Of a DNA stretch of 64,000 nucleotides, positions 51,820 to 63,376 are shown piece by piece. The notes under the pieces were generated by a model. The model did not search any database and was not told the origin of the DNA. It saw only the letters and a list, made by a program, of their open reading frames with translations. Positions within the stretch are counted from its first letter, which is position 1; every line of letters starts with the position of its first letter. Origin of the DNA: Undaria pinnatifida (lineage: Eukaryota > Sar > Phaeophyceae > Laminariales > Alariaceae); NCBI GenBank assembly GCA_012845835.1, contig JABAKD010000007.1, positions 4,913,358 to 4,977,357 on the forward strand. The letters are read 5' to 3'. The position numbers and the translations under genes were made by a program.

Positions 51820-52900
51820 ACATGTGCCCTGTTTCCCCCCCCCCCGTTCCCTCTTTTGTTCAAACGACCCACCTAAAATCGAAATCGGCCATAGTAATCA
51901 ACACTTCTACGCAACTGATATACGTCATTATCTTTCTAGTCATCCATGACGTAACTTTCATTCATCCTCAACGCCCCCCCTCATTCCCCACCACCTGCAC
52001 GATCGCCTAGACCTAGAACCACGTGTACAACAAGCCCCTACATATACCTAAACCTATTAACCCCCAACCCCCCCCCAACCCCCCCTCCTTTCCCACCACC
52101 CGCACCATCGCCTAGACCTAGCACCACGCGTATAGCAAACCCCTACATCTACGCGACCTAAAGCTGTTAAAACCCTTTTGACCCCCCCCCCCCCCCGCCA
52201 CCCCCTCGAACACTCCGCCCTCTCCTCACTGGCTGTACGACTTTACAGGATATACATGAGAAACTGGTGCATTCCTTCCACAATCGTCAGATTTACCCCC
52301 TTGAAGGATTTATAGTTTCCACGCAGAGATTGAATTTCCCCGCCCGTCCGCCCCCCGCCCCGCCCCCGCCCCCCCCGGCTCCCTCTTGTTCAAATCCAGG
52401 CCCCCACGCCCTTGAAAACTCCACCCTCCCCTCACCGGTTATACGACTTACAGGATACACTTGATAAACTGATGCATTTCCTTCCACAGCTGTCATAGCT
52501 GTCCGTCTCAAGAACGGGTTTCGCGCACAGACTGACAAACATCACCCTGTTGACCCTGATAGCTACACTGTAGTTCCAAGGGGAGTTGCCGACCTATATC
52601 CTTAATGAGGACACACAACCCGAAATACGCGCAATCGGAGCATCACACACAGCTTGCAATTATGAGTTTCGACGGAATCGTCTATTTCGCAACTGCTGTA
52701 GTGTATTTTTTTTCTCTTCTTATTGCGACAAAATCTTCGATCTCACTGCTGGAGTGTACTTTTATTCTAATAACATTATAAAAAATGAAAACATACTATA
52801 TAACATATATTGCGATCGGAGTATCACACACAGCTTGCAAAGATGAGTTTCGACGAAATCTTCGATCTCACAGCTGGAGTGTATTTTCAATTTTTATAAT
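51820..52900 (-). repeat. R6 composite repeat, reverse, partly duplicated
   Basis: Two reverse G-rich modules (as C tracts at 51835-51846, 52065-52085, 52180-52203 and 52345-52378), then two plus-strand MSFD cores with ATGs at 52662 and 52843. It mirrors 55480-56940. Confidence 0.65.
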
Positions 52901-53843
52901 ATTGTACAACCCGATGACCAAAACGCATGGCCTAACTCAAAGTGAAAAAAGCATTTTCATATTGCGAAACCGAAATTCCATCCCGACGAGTTTAGGCGCA
53001 GGATCCCCTTCATTCAGGGACGAAATTTTTGCCGAAACGTGATACTCACTACAACAGCAGTAGCACCGCAGTGCGGTGGTCAAATCAAGGTAGTCAAGCG
53101 CAACACGAAAATCAACCAAAATCAACAACAGCCAGGTAGAACTATCTACTAGGCTGTAAATTAGCGAGAAAAACGCTCGAGAGTCTAGGGAAGGGATTTT
53201 CTTTCGGACCCAGGCTACGGTACCATAAGGGTCCCTTTTTTGGGCCTTTAATTTCAGAGGCGAGGGGTCACTCGCGCGAGTAAACCCTTTGGTTCCTTTG
53301 CGATCTTACGTTTCCTTCAGTGATTTGTTTTGACGAAATCAATCCGCAGCAATGCAAACGTAATCTAAGCTGCGCCAAAACAACTGCCTAAACCATTTTC
53401 ATCGGTTTGGTAAAGAATCACCCGAGCGAGTGGCTCAAACACATGTATGTACCGCTGCTGTGGTCGTAACATTGGGCATTTTACCTTACATAGAATGGTT
53501 GTTTGATACATTTTGTCAGAGAGTTCAATTGCCATTATTGGCGTTTCTCGTGAGCTCTCTCGAGATCTTGAGATACGAACGAGAAGGTCACATGGCCGAT
53601 GGCATGTCGCTTCCCACTGTGATAACGAACGAACTATTGCATTGTGGACAAACGCACTCCGAGCCTACGAGGGGAAGTCCGCGGAGCTGATACCACCGGG
53701 CCCACGGTCGCGCGAGTCGGTACACGCACCAGTGAAGATGAGGGTACCCCGCCGGTGCCGTAGCCTTGGTCTTCGCCAGCCGGACGCTTGCTATAATATA
53801 CGGCAAAGGTGTCGCCTTTTGGTGGCTTTCCGTTTCTGGATCA

Positions 53844-54080
53844 GATCAAGGCTACGGTAGGGGGGTACCTCCAATTTTCACTCCCGGGTCAAAGCCAAAA
53901 AAAAGGTATACCTCTTAGATCAAGGCTACGGTAGGGGGGTACCCCCAGTTTTCACCCCCGGGTCAAAGCCAAAAAAAGGTATAAAAAAGCCAAAAAAGGG
54001 TGTACCTGTAGTAGATTACCCTTTTTTGGCTTTGACCTGGGAGTGAAAACTGGGGGTACCCCCCTACCGTAGCCTTGATC
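53844..54080. mobile_element. M2 MITE with 25-bp inverted ends, left arm doubled
   Basis: 237 bp; left end GATCAAGGCTACGGTAGGGG, right end its complement; ATCA on both sides. The left arm is present twice (from 53844 and from 53918) and the right arm once (54010-54080). The ends resemble M1 ends (GCTACG-TAG-GG-GTACC), so M2 is probably a relative. Confidence 0.75.
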
Positions 54081-54599
54081 ATCATTGGGCTCCTTAACGC
54101 AAATTCACCGGAACAGATCATTCTGCTTGTGTGCGATATGAATATTTTAGCAAGTTGTCCGGTAATCGTGTAAAAATTTCATTTCGCTTTTTGAAACAGA
54201 GGTTTATGGGTGGGGAATAGAGGTCCGGTCCTACAGCAGCGGTCCTCGGAACGAAAAATGGTGAATCTCCACCGTTGCAGGTGTCAGCGGCCGCTTTATC
54301 AAGCTTCACATGAGCGGTGCAGTAGTACAAGAACAGGGGTATATATGGCCATTCGTTCGCCAGCGGTCGAAGTTCTTAAGCGCAGCATGCCCAATCATCA
54401 ATCTGCCGTCTAGCAACCAGCGAGGAGTCTTTCGTTCATACATAGAGGGGTCTAGCAGCGGGTGCTCTCTCCTACTTACGGCAACGCCAATCACGCCAGC
54501 TCAATATCCCTGTTCCAATGCAATACCATCGGGACGGACACTGGTTGTGGTGGATGTAGATGATTAAACACATATACAAATATCAATTTAATGTCATAA

Positions 54600-54841
54600 G
54601 ACGCCAGCTACGTTGATAGAGGTGCACCACTTTTTTTCTGGAGTCAACCTAACTCTTGAAGATTAAGAGCTCTCCCAAAAACTGATTTGGACAAAAATAT
54701 AACTTCTACAGAACGAGAATCCCACGGCCTAGGTATAAAACGAGAATCATGTAAAACAAGGAAAATGATTTTGGGTTAAGGAGCCCCGTCATTCCGAAAC
54801 CCTTTCAGACGAAAAGTGATACCTCTATCGTAGCATGCGTC
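54600..54841 (+). mobile_element. M1 MITE, left end damaged
   Basis: 242 bp; left GACGCCAGCTACGTTGATAG, right CTCTATCGTAGCATGCGTC; interior CCACGGCCTAGGTATAAAAC and TTTTGGGTTAAGGAGCCCC. Target duplication unclear. Confidence 0.75.
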
Positions 54842-55054
54842 GTCAATAGAGCACACACAAAACCATACCCGCAGGTGGTGACGGGAGCCTGTCCTGTGAT
54901 GAGCGATCTCACGGTAGTGGTGCAGCGGAAGTTTCTAAGAAGTTTCTGAGTTCATAACATGAGGAGCTCAACATCTCACCCGACACACGACTTCGAAGGC
55001 ATTCGTTCGCGCAACCCGACAATGCCTTTATGTCTTAGTCCTGAAACAAATGAT

Positions 55055-55169
55055 ACAACAACAGCAACAGCAGCAGCACCAAAACCAACACCAACACCAA
55101 CACCAACACCAACCACAACAACAGCAGCAGCAACAACAAAAACAACAACAACAACAGCACAACAACAGC

Positions 55170-55218
<49 letters not shown>

Positions 55219-55222
55219 CGCG
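55055..55222. repeat. CAA/CAG triplet array
   Basis: CAACAGCAGCAGCACC then CAAAACCAACACC and a pure CAA run to 55217. Poly-Q/N frames are artefacts. Confidence 0.9.
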
Positions 55223-55224
55223 GA

Positions 55225-55380
55225 ATAAACACAAAACCGCGCGAAAAGTCACCATTCCTTGGACTACGAGTATACGCCTGGAAATAAGCGTACATCGCAT
55301 TCGCGCGAAAAGTCACCCTTCCTTGGACTACGAGTATACGCCTGGAAAAAAGCGTACACCGCATTCTCCTGTCGTCTGCC
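55225..55380. repeat. ~60-bp tandem duplication
   Basis: GCGCGAAAAGTCACCATTCC TTGGACTACGAGTATACGCCTGG is repeated immediately with one or two changes (55235-55285 and 55298-55348). Confidence 0.8.
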
Positions 55381-55419
55381 ATTTTTGATCATTTTTTTTT
55401 TAAAACTAATTTTCAAGGA

Positions 55420-55889
55420 CGTCTGCCGTGAGTTTGACGAATTTCAAGTCAATACTCATCTTTGCAAGCTGCGTTGTTGGTACCCGCAATATACTATAAA
55501 AATTAAAATACACTCCAGCTGTGAGATCGAAGATTTCGTCGAAACTCATCTTTGCAAGCTGTGTGTGATACTCCGATCGCGCGCATTACGAGTTGTGTGT
55601 CCTCATTAAGGATATAGGTCGGCGACTCCCTTACAACTACAGTGTAGCTATCAGGGTCAACAGGATGATTTTAGTCGGTCTGTGCGCGGAAACTATAAAA
55701 CCCGTTTCTGAGGGGGATAAAATCTGACAGCTGTGAAGGGAAAGGGGGGCCTGGTTTTGATCAAAAGCGAGCGGGTTTGGAGGGGGGCGGGGGGGGGGGG
55801 GGGGGGAAAGGGGCAATTTGTGCATGTAAGCTATAAATCCTTTCGAGGGGATAAATCTGACGGTTTTGGCAGCAGTATATTATTGGGGG

Positions 55890-55925
<36 letters not shown>

Positions 55926-56940
55926 ACGGCTTTTGGTGAGGGGTTTGTTATACGTGTGGTGCCAGGTCTAGGCGAAGGTGCGGGTGATGAAGAAGAAGGG
56001 GGCGTTCGAGGCGGGGGGGGGGGGGAAACACAGCGGCATGGATGGCTCTCGAAAGATAATGAGGTGATATCCTGTGCGTGAAGTGTTTATTAATGTGGCG
56101 GATTTCGATATTTGGTGGGGCGTTTGAGTAAGGGAAAGCAAGAGGGGGGGGGGGGGGGGGATTTTTAGGAGGTGTAGGTTACAAATAATATTCAAATACA
56201 CTTCGGCTGTGAGATCAATGATATGTAGCAGCTTGTTATACGCGTGGTGCTAGGTCTAGGCGATCGTGTAGGTGGTCGGGAAAGAGGGGGCGTTGGAGCG
56301 GGGGGGGGGGGGGGAGGGGGGGGGGGGGGGGGGGGAACACAGCGGCATGGATGGCTCTCGAAAGATAATGAGGTGATATCTTGTGCGTGAAGTGTTTATT
56401 AATGTGGCGGATTTCGATATTTGGTGGGGCGTTTGAGTAAGGGAGAGCAAGAGGGGGGGGGGGGGGGGGGGGATTTTTAGGAGGTTTAGGTCACAAATAA
56501 TATTCAAATACACTTCGGCTGTGAGATCAATGATATGTAGCAGCTTGTTATACGCGTGGTGCTAGGTCTAGGCGATCGTGTAGGTGGTCGGAAAAGAGGG
56601 GGCGTTGGAAGGGGGGGGGGGGGGGGGGGGGGGGGTTGGGGGGAAAAATAATTGAAAACTACGTCATGGATGGTCAGAAAAATATTAATGACGTGATATC
56701 AACTGCGTATAGGTGTTTATTACTCAGGCCGATTTTGATTGTGAGTGGGGCGTTTGGACAGACTACGCGGAAGGGGGGGGGGATCGGGGGACGGAGGGGC
56801 GGGGGGGGGAAGGGTCGGGGTTTGTTATGAAAAAGAGGTCAGTGGAGGGGGAGGGGAGGGGGGGGGGGGGGGGGGTCGGGGGGCGGGACATTTCAATATG
56901 TGCGCGGAAACTATAAATTCTCAAAGCGGACAAACCTGAC
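55420..56940 (+). repeat. R6 composite repeat with 311-bp tandem units and long G tracts
   Basis: Two minus-strand cores (55420-55470, 55510-55560) are followed by R6 blocks. About three tandem units of ~311 bp follow (CAGCGGCATGGATGGCTCTC at 56030 and 56341; a diverged unit at 56660). Units contain pure G tracts of 18-38 bases at 55887-55924, 56143-56160, 56298-56334, 56453-56472 and 56609-56636. Confidence 0.8.
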
Positions 56941-57645
56941 GATTGAAGCAATAAGACATTCCTTTATATCATCTGGCTTGTAATGTTTACTATTCTAGAA
57001 GGTTTGATGTTAGATGCAGCATTCAAGCCAGTGTTTAAGTGTAGTCAATAACGTGTTAAATCTTTATAGTTTGTTGTTGTATGATACATCGATCGAAAGC
57101 TAGAATATTTTATAGAATATTTGTAGGTACCATTATTTTCTGACATTGCTAATTATAAGAAAGAGATACGTATTGTCAAATGCAACAGGCGAGGTGATGT
57201 GGTCATGCACTGTTTGTCACCATCATACAGTTACCATTATTATCGACTATATGAACGAGTTTTGTTTTTTAGGTGTCTTATTTTTTGTCCACTATAATTG
57301 TAAGTATTGACATTGTGCGTTTGTGAAATTTTGGATTTTGCCCCCTGAACTTTCGTACTTGAATATGTCCCCACATCTATATGATACATTTTCATTGATA
57401 TTTTACGCGCATGAACATACGTGTCTGGTATCAGGTATATGAAATGCCGGTCCCCCAGGTGGTCATTTTAGTGCCGTGATTTCTTAGCTTGGTTACCCTC
57501 GAATGCTACTAATACTACTAAAACTGTCCTGTTGATTCTGGCGTTCGAATCCCACGTGGCGCGGACTCTTGATGTTAGCAAAATAAAAAAAAATAGAAGG
57601 AATCAGCTCCTGCAGAAAGAGGGCGCCTAGCAGCGTGGTTGGGCA
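56941..57645. other. AT-rich unassigned stretch
   Basis: No gene. A tRNA-like tail GCGTTCGAATCCCAC lies at 57541-57556. Confidence 0.4.
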
Positions 57646-57647
57646 CA

Positions 57648-57845
57648 ATTCGATGCGAGTCAACTCCTAATAGCAATGAAGAAATAGCTGGATTCTTCTC
57701 GCGATAAAAACGAAGGCAATGTACCGTAGTCAGGGGAGCCGGTGGGGGGGGGAGAGGCTGGCCCCGGATGATCTGAGTTACGTCTAGGGAGGGAAAAGGA
57801 AAAAGGAAAAGTGCGAAAACAATAGAAGGGAGACGAGCGAAAATA
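57648..57845 (+). repeat. Dispersed repeat R5, copy 4
   Basis: GATGCGAGTCAACTCCTAAT ... TCTCGCGATAAAAACGAAGG ... GTACCGTAGTCAGGGG ... GATCTGAGTTACG. Confidence 0.7.
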
Positions 57846-57892
57846 AAACTTGTGAAGACGTGCAATGGGAACATCAGTGGTGCCATAACGTT

Positions 57893-59140
57893 GTACTTAT
57901 CGTACGCCGACGCGCTTGCCCAGACAGATTCCGAGAGCGTTGAGGTGATAGTGCGCAAACGGAGGATATTGTTTGCGGGATTCGTGGCACGCATGGGGGA
58001 GGAGCGTCTGCCACAGAGGGTGATGTTTGGGGAGTTTGTTGGGGGTAAGGGCTACTCAGGGGGGCAAGAGAAGGACTGGCTGGCTCATCTGAAGGAGGAT
58101 ATGTCGGTCTTTGGAATGAAATTCGAAGGATGGCGAAAGGCTGCTCAGAACGCTGGCAGATGGTTTCGAAGAGTAGAGGAGGGAGCCGAGTTGTTCATGC
58201 GGAATTGGCATGAAACGGAGAGACGCAAAGCTGCAGAGCGACGCGCAAAGGCTGCGGCAGCGTCATCCACCGTTGGCATCTCTAAGCGGCCGGGGGGAGG
58301 GGGAAGGGGGAGGGGCGGGGAGGGGACTGGGGGAGGGGGGGAGGGGACTGGGGGAGGGGGGGAGGGGGGAGGGGGAAAGGGAGGAAGGGGGGAGGGGCGG
58401 AAGGGGGAGCGTCATGCCCAAGAGACTGAAGTCTGGGTTTGGCCATCATCGTACTGAAAGTTGTGGGCCTTCTAATGGCCGTCACAAGATAGCATAAGAC
58501 CGCCCTGACTTCTTCGCCATGTTGCGTTCTCTCCCAGGTGCCATTGATGATGGACGTGATACCCTCTGTTAGCCCAATGCCATCCTTAGCCAGTTCCTAA
58601 GGTCTGCTAGTATGACATTTTTCTTTCTTTTCTTTTTCTATTTCTTCTTTCTTTTTTTTCTCTTTTTCTTTCCTTGCTTTCTTGTCTAGTCTTTTCTTTC
58701 TTTTCTTGTCTTTTTCTTCTCTTTGCTTGCCTTTTTCGTCTTGTTTCGGTTTTCTTCTCTTTTCTTTCCTTTCCTTTATCTTCTTTTCTTTTCTTTTTTT
58801 CTATTTCTCCAATTGACTTATGCCTGTCGTGCGTATGCGTAGTGATATATACGTGGTAGTCTTACTTGGGTGGCAATCGGAATATTTGGTTCCTCCAGGC
58901 GTGAGAAGTGAGACGTATGCACCGGCCTGGACCTGGCACATCGTAGACTGACTCCCGATTTCACTTTTATATGTTTCTGGTGGAGGCATGAATTGCGTCA
59001 GCTGTGATATATGCGTGTACCACCTTGGGTTGTGTGTGTGTTTTCCCTGGCGTATTCCTCAGCTCCAGAGTGACTGGAGCCTGTCGTGTGACCACGGACT
59101 TGATTATGCGAGTTAATGTGAAAACAACAACAACAACAAC
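57893..59140 (+). mobile_element. 5'-truncated non-LTR retrotransposon (LINE), copy 1
   Basis: It begins abruptly at LSYADALAQ and keeps the C-terminal block (MVRKRRILFAGF-like, MGEERLPQRVMFGE, GGKGYSGGQEKDWLAHLKED, GWRKAAQNAGRWFRRVEEG), a G-rich stretch, a TTTTC/TTCTT-rich 3' UTR and the tail CTCCAGAGTGACTGG ... GTTAATGTGAAAACAACAAC. It matches 62920-64000 throughout. 5' truncation is the usual LINE insertion scar. The frame 57852-58457 is open for 201 codons. Confidence 0.85.
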
Positions 59141-59700
59141 TTGCCCAACCGCTGTAGTTCGTAGCCGCGAGTTGGTTAGTTGTGGGAACATGGGAACTCT
59201 ATGATGTAGTTGAGTGGATACCCGCGGCCATGTGAGTTCGGTTCGCACATTGGATATTTTCATATGTGCGCCTTCTTCGTATCATGCGTTTTAGGCGGGA
59301 AAGCGTAGTATTTACCGGACGAATTTATATTTCTTTTGGTTTTTCGGATCTTCCTAGGGCTGCGGTACCTTTGTGTGACCACGGGCTCTAGATTATTTTA
59401 CAAGAGTTAATGTGAGGAAATAACAACAACTTGTCTACTGATCATGCGTACCGCACTCGTTCGTGCTAGGTGCTATGATAGGTGGGCCGATGTCCAGGAG
59501 CATCATAAGAATACGGTACTCCGACGTAATGGTATTGACACTCACTGGCTGTACTAAGTACTGATGATACAGCAGTACTGGCGAATGCTGACTGGCGAAC
59601 AAATGCTGCCACGATTGGGTACTCCTTATGAAGTAGCTGAGCAACTGACACAGCAGTACAGTAGTACAGCATCCTGCTTGATACCCACGAAGTTAAAGTG
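59141..59700. repeat. LINE-tail related repeat and flank
   Basis: AACCGCTGTAGTTCGTAGCC, GAGTGGATACCCGCGGCCAT, ATCATGCGTTTTAGGCGGGA and a second GAGTTAATGTGAGGAAATAA. It is the plus-strand counterpart of 19880-20380. Confidence 0.65.
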
Positions 59701-59951
59701 TGGTGCTATCATGCGTAAGGCAGCCTTTCTTCGCGCAAAGCTCTTGGTATTACCGGTACCCCGGGGAGGCGGTATACGTATCGAACAGAGAAGAGAGGAT
59801 CGAACCTACGTAAGTAAGCACCAAAGTCGGGAAGGAGATGGACGTGGCGTGTCGGGACTGCTGCCTCCTTCACGTTGGCAATTAGGCAAGAACCGGGCTG
59901 CGCGAAGGGAGACGGAGGGGGGGAAAATACTCTGTCTGGGAAAAACGGAGG

Positions 59952-60875
59952 GTGGACGGGAGGAAATCGGATGCTCGGAAGAATAGGAGACGCAGGAGGA
60001 TTCGAAGGGCTGCTCAGAAAATTCGCACAGCTGCAAGCGCTGGGTCGAGAGCAGGGAAACTCATCGCGGGTACGTACAACGTTCGCACACTTGCTTTCAA
60101 GGGCACGAACGGCATAGGCCACGCCGAGGTGATACTGAAGACTTGCGAGGACGCAGGTTGTGATATCATAGGGTTGAAGGAGGTGAGGCGCAATGGACAA
60201 AGTGCTTCTACGGCGGCGGGGTATGTTGTGTTTTGCTCAGGAGCAGACAGAGAAACGCACGAAAATAAGGGGAACCACGGGGTAGGCTTAGCTGTTAAAG
60301 AGTCTATCGTGGCAGGGATGGATAAGGGCGAAGTCGCGGTTGAGTGCATCAGTGCTAGAATGATGAAGGTTCGCATCCAACTCAAATGGAAATCTAACGG
60401 TGTGTCTTTCATTGTAGGCTATGCTCCCACTCTCGACAAGAGCACCAGCGGAAAGGATTACTTTTGGAGCTCACTTGACGAGGTGGTCAAGGGGGTACCC
60501 AGTAGGGACCACCTCCTTGTCCTGATGGACGCAAATACTCCTACAGTCATGAGAGGGGTCGAGTGGACCGACAGCAAGGCATTGGGTGCATACGGACGTG
60601 ACGAGCTGAACGACAACGGAGAGCGACTATTGATTCAGGCAATTGATAACAAACTCGTCCTCCTCAACACGTATTATGCTACACCTGCTCGTGGTATATC
60701 GTACACGTTTCAGAGTCCTAACAGAGGAAAGGCCCAGTACAGGCTTGACTACATACTGACACGCCAAGTAGATAGACGATTGGTACTTAATGTCACTGTG
60801 CGGACCCCACCCAGGGAGAAACGTTAAGTCGGACCACAACCTCGTAATCGGAAATACTCGCCTTTTGGGCCGCAT
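59952..60875 (+). pseudogene. LINE APE-type endonuclease domain
   Basis: The frame from 59952 has a basic start, then GTYNVRTLAF (~60070), IIGLKEVRRNG with the catalytic Glu (~60170), GVGLAVK, VGYAPTL, LVLMDANTP and RLDYILT. The frame is lost near 60820, and the expected C-terminal SDHNLVIGN with the catalytic His continues in a different frame at 60829. That frameshift splits the active site. Confidence 0.82.
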
Positions 60876-61169
60876 CGCACCAAATCGTCCAAAGAGAGTT
60901 ATCAAAAACCGGCGAGCTATTGATCTACCAAGATTAAAGGCGGACCCGCGTCTCCGGATGAATTTGCGAAACGCGATAGCAGCCAAGCTTGCCCCCCCGA
61001 TACCCGGTAATAATACCGGAAGCGTTAATGACATGACCTCATTACTGACCGAGACGCTACTGTCGAATGCGGCCGACTTGGCGCCCCCTATTCGGCGCAA
61101 ACGAGTACCGAGGGGCTGGTGTGCGACCGAGGAGACGAAAGCGGAGTTGAACGCACGATGGCAGGTTAG

Positions 61170-62470
61170 ATAAGACGCGAGGAAACGGGTCCGTCCTGCT
61201 CCAAACGATCGTGGTCTACGGCAAGCCTTCAACGCGACCATCAAACAGCTGACACGCACGCGGGCGGAAGCTGCACCGAGGTGAAGATTGAGTTTGCCAA
61301 CTCGAAGGGCGTATCCGAGAAGGTGATCAATTTGGCTTCTACAAACACCTCAAGGGGATGGATGTGGAAGGGAAGAGGACATTCAACAGAGCATCAAAGA
61401 CGAGGAAGGTCCATTGCTGCGGGATAATGCCCTCACCCGCGAGCGGTGGGTGGGGTGGTTTCACAAACTGCTTAACGCCAAGTTGCCGACCCTTGACCCG
61501 AGCACTGTGGACGAGCTTACGCAGTGGCCCCCTTGCGGACCACTGGACGATGTCCCGTCTAGGTACGAAGTAAAGGAGGCGATCCGTGCGTTGGCGAACC
61601 GAAAGGCGGTAGGGGCCGATGGTCTCCCTGCCGAGCTCTTGAAGGTTTTGGCAGACGAAGGAGAATTGAACACTCTCGGAACGTTCCACGATATCATCGT
61701 CGCTGTGTGGACGGGAGGTAGCGTGCCGCACCAATGGAAAGATGCAACGATTAAGGTGCTTCAATAGAAGAAAGATCGGACTGAGTGTGGCAATTATCGT
61801 GGCATCTTCCTCGTGGCTCACGCCGGCAAAGTACTCCTCAAAGTCATCGCGGGTCGCCTGAGTGACTACTGCGAACGCGAGAACATTCTGCCGGAGGAAC
61901 AGAGTGTGGGTTCAGATCCCAACGCTCGACGGTTGACATGATTCGTAGTACGACGACTGCAGGAGCTGGCGCGGAAGAAGGACACCCCCTTGTACTTGTG
62001 CCTTATCGGCCTCACCAAAGCATATGACTCCGTCGACCGAACCCTTCTGTGGAGGATGTCCTTGCTCGTTTAGGCGTGCCACCGAGAATGCTCACCGTCA
62101 TCCGCCAATTCCACGACGGCATGCAAGCGTGCGTGCGGTTGGATGACGGGGAGTGCTCGGATAAGTTCGACATGGGTCAAGGTCTCAGGCAAGGATGCGC
62201 GCTCGTGCCACTGCTGTTCAACATGTTTTGCATGGCGGTACTGCGTGTGGCCCCGAGAAACGCTTCCTCGCTGATGCAGCCATCACGGACAACATGGTGC
62301 AGCTCCAACGAAAGGAGAAAGGCAATAAAAAGTGCACTTCACGCACAGAGAAAGCCGACGGGCGGAGGGGGAAGGAAGGGGAGGAGAGGCCGAGATTGTG
62401 GAGTATGCTGTACGCGGACGATGCGGGCATCGTATCCGATCATCAGAAGCTCTGGAGAGGATGATGACGG
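61170..62470 (+). pseudogene. LINE reverse transcriptase domain
   Basis: RT blocks in order: EAIRALANRKAVGADGLPAE (61580-61640), [46 protein letters not shown], and [11 protein letters not shown] (62407-62440), the YxDD active site. Stops at 61171, 61765 and 61938 and frame changes near 62055 and 62265 show it is inactive. Confidence 0.85.
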
Positions 62471-62560
62471 TGATCGTGACTGCGTGCTCGTCGTTTGGGC
62501 TTACGGTCTCCGAGGCAAAAACAGAGATAACGTGCCTGGAAACCAAAAGGCGGGGAGAAG

Positions 62561-63376
62561 GTGTCCTTCACAATCAATGCCGCCGGCCAGGTATACAAAC
62601 AAAAAATCGAGTTTGTGTACTTGGGTGGGGCTATCACCGCAGACAGAGACCTTAGCGTTGAAATAACGCGGCGTCTTCAGAGGGCCTGGGCGTGCTTCCA
62701 GCGGTACAAGATGGAAATCTATGATCGCCCGGGTGTGCGCTTACGGTTGAAGGTGCGGTTGCTGAAAGCTGAGGTGGTCGAGACACTGCTTAAGGGTTGC
62801 ATGACGTGGAGCCCGAACAAGCCTGACGATGACAGGCTAAGACGGGTTCACCACTATATGCTCCTCCGTTGCCTCGGATGGCGGAAACGAAAGCGCGACG
62901 ACCACACCCTATCGTACGCCGACCCGCTTGCCAAGGCAGCTTCCGAGAGCAAAGAGGCGATGGTGCGCAAACGGAGGATATTGTTTGCGGGATTCGTAGC
63001 ACGTATGGGGGAGGAGCGTCTGCCACAGAGAGTGATGTTTGGGGAGCTTGTTGGGGGTAAGGGCTACTCAGGGGGGCAAGAGAAGGACTGGCTGGCTCAT
63101 CTGAAGGATATGTCCGTCTTTGAAATGAAATTCGAAGGGTGGCGAAAGGCTGCTCAGGAGGCCGGCAGATGGTTTCGACGAGTAGAGGAGGGACCTGAGT
63201 TGTTCATGCGGAATTGGCGTGAGAAGGAGAGATGGAAAGCTGCAGAGCGACGAGCAAAGCTGCAGAGCGACGCGCAAAGGCTGCGGCAGCGCCATCCACC
63301 GTCGGCGTCTCTAAGCGGCCGGGGGCAGGGGGGAGGGGGGGAGGGGGGAGGGGGGGCGTCATGCCCAAGAGACTGA
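62561..63376 (+). pseudogene. LINE C-terminal region
   Basis: An open 271-codon stretch with [48 protein letters not shown] and MGEERLPQRVMFGELVG. These are the thumb and post-RT motifs seen in many LINEs (YLG..I, LL.....L.G...W). The end becomes Gly-rich from GGGGA repeats. Confidence 0.8.
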
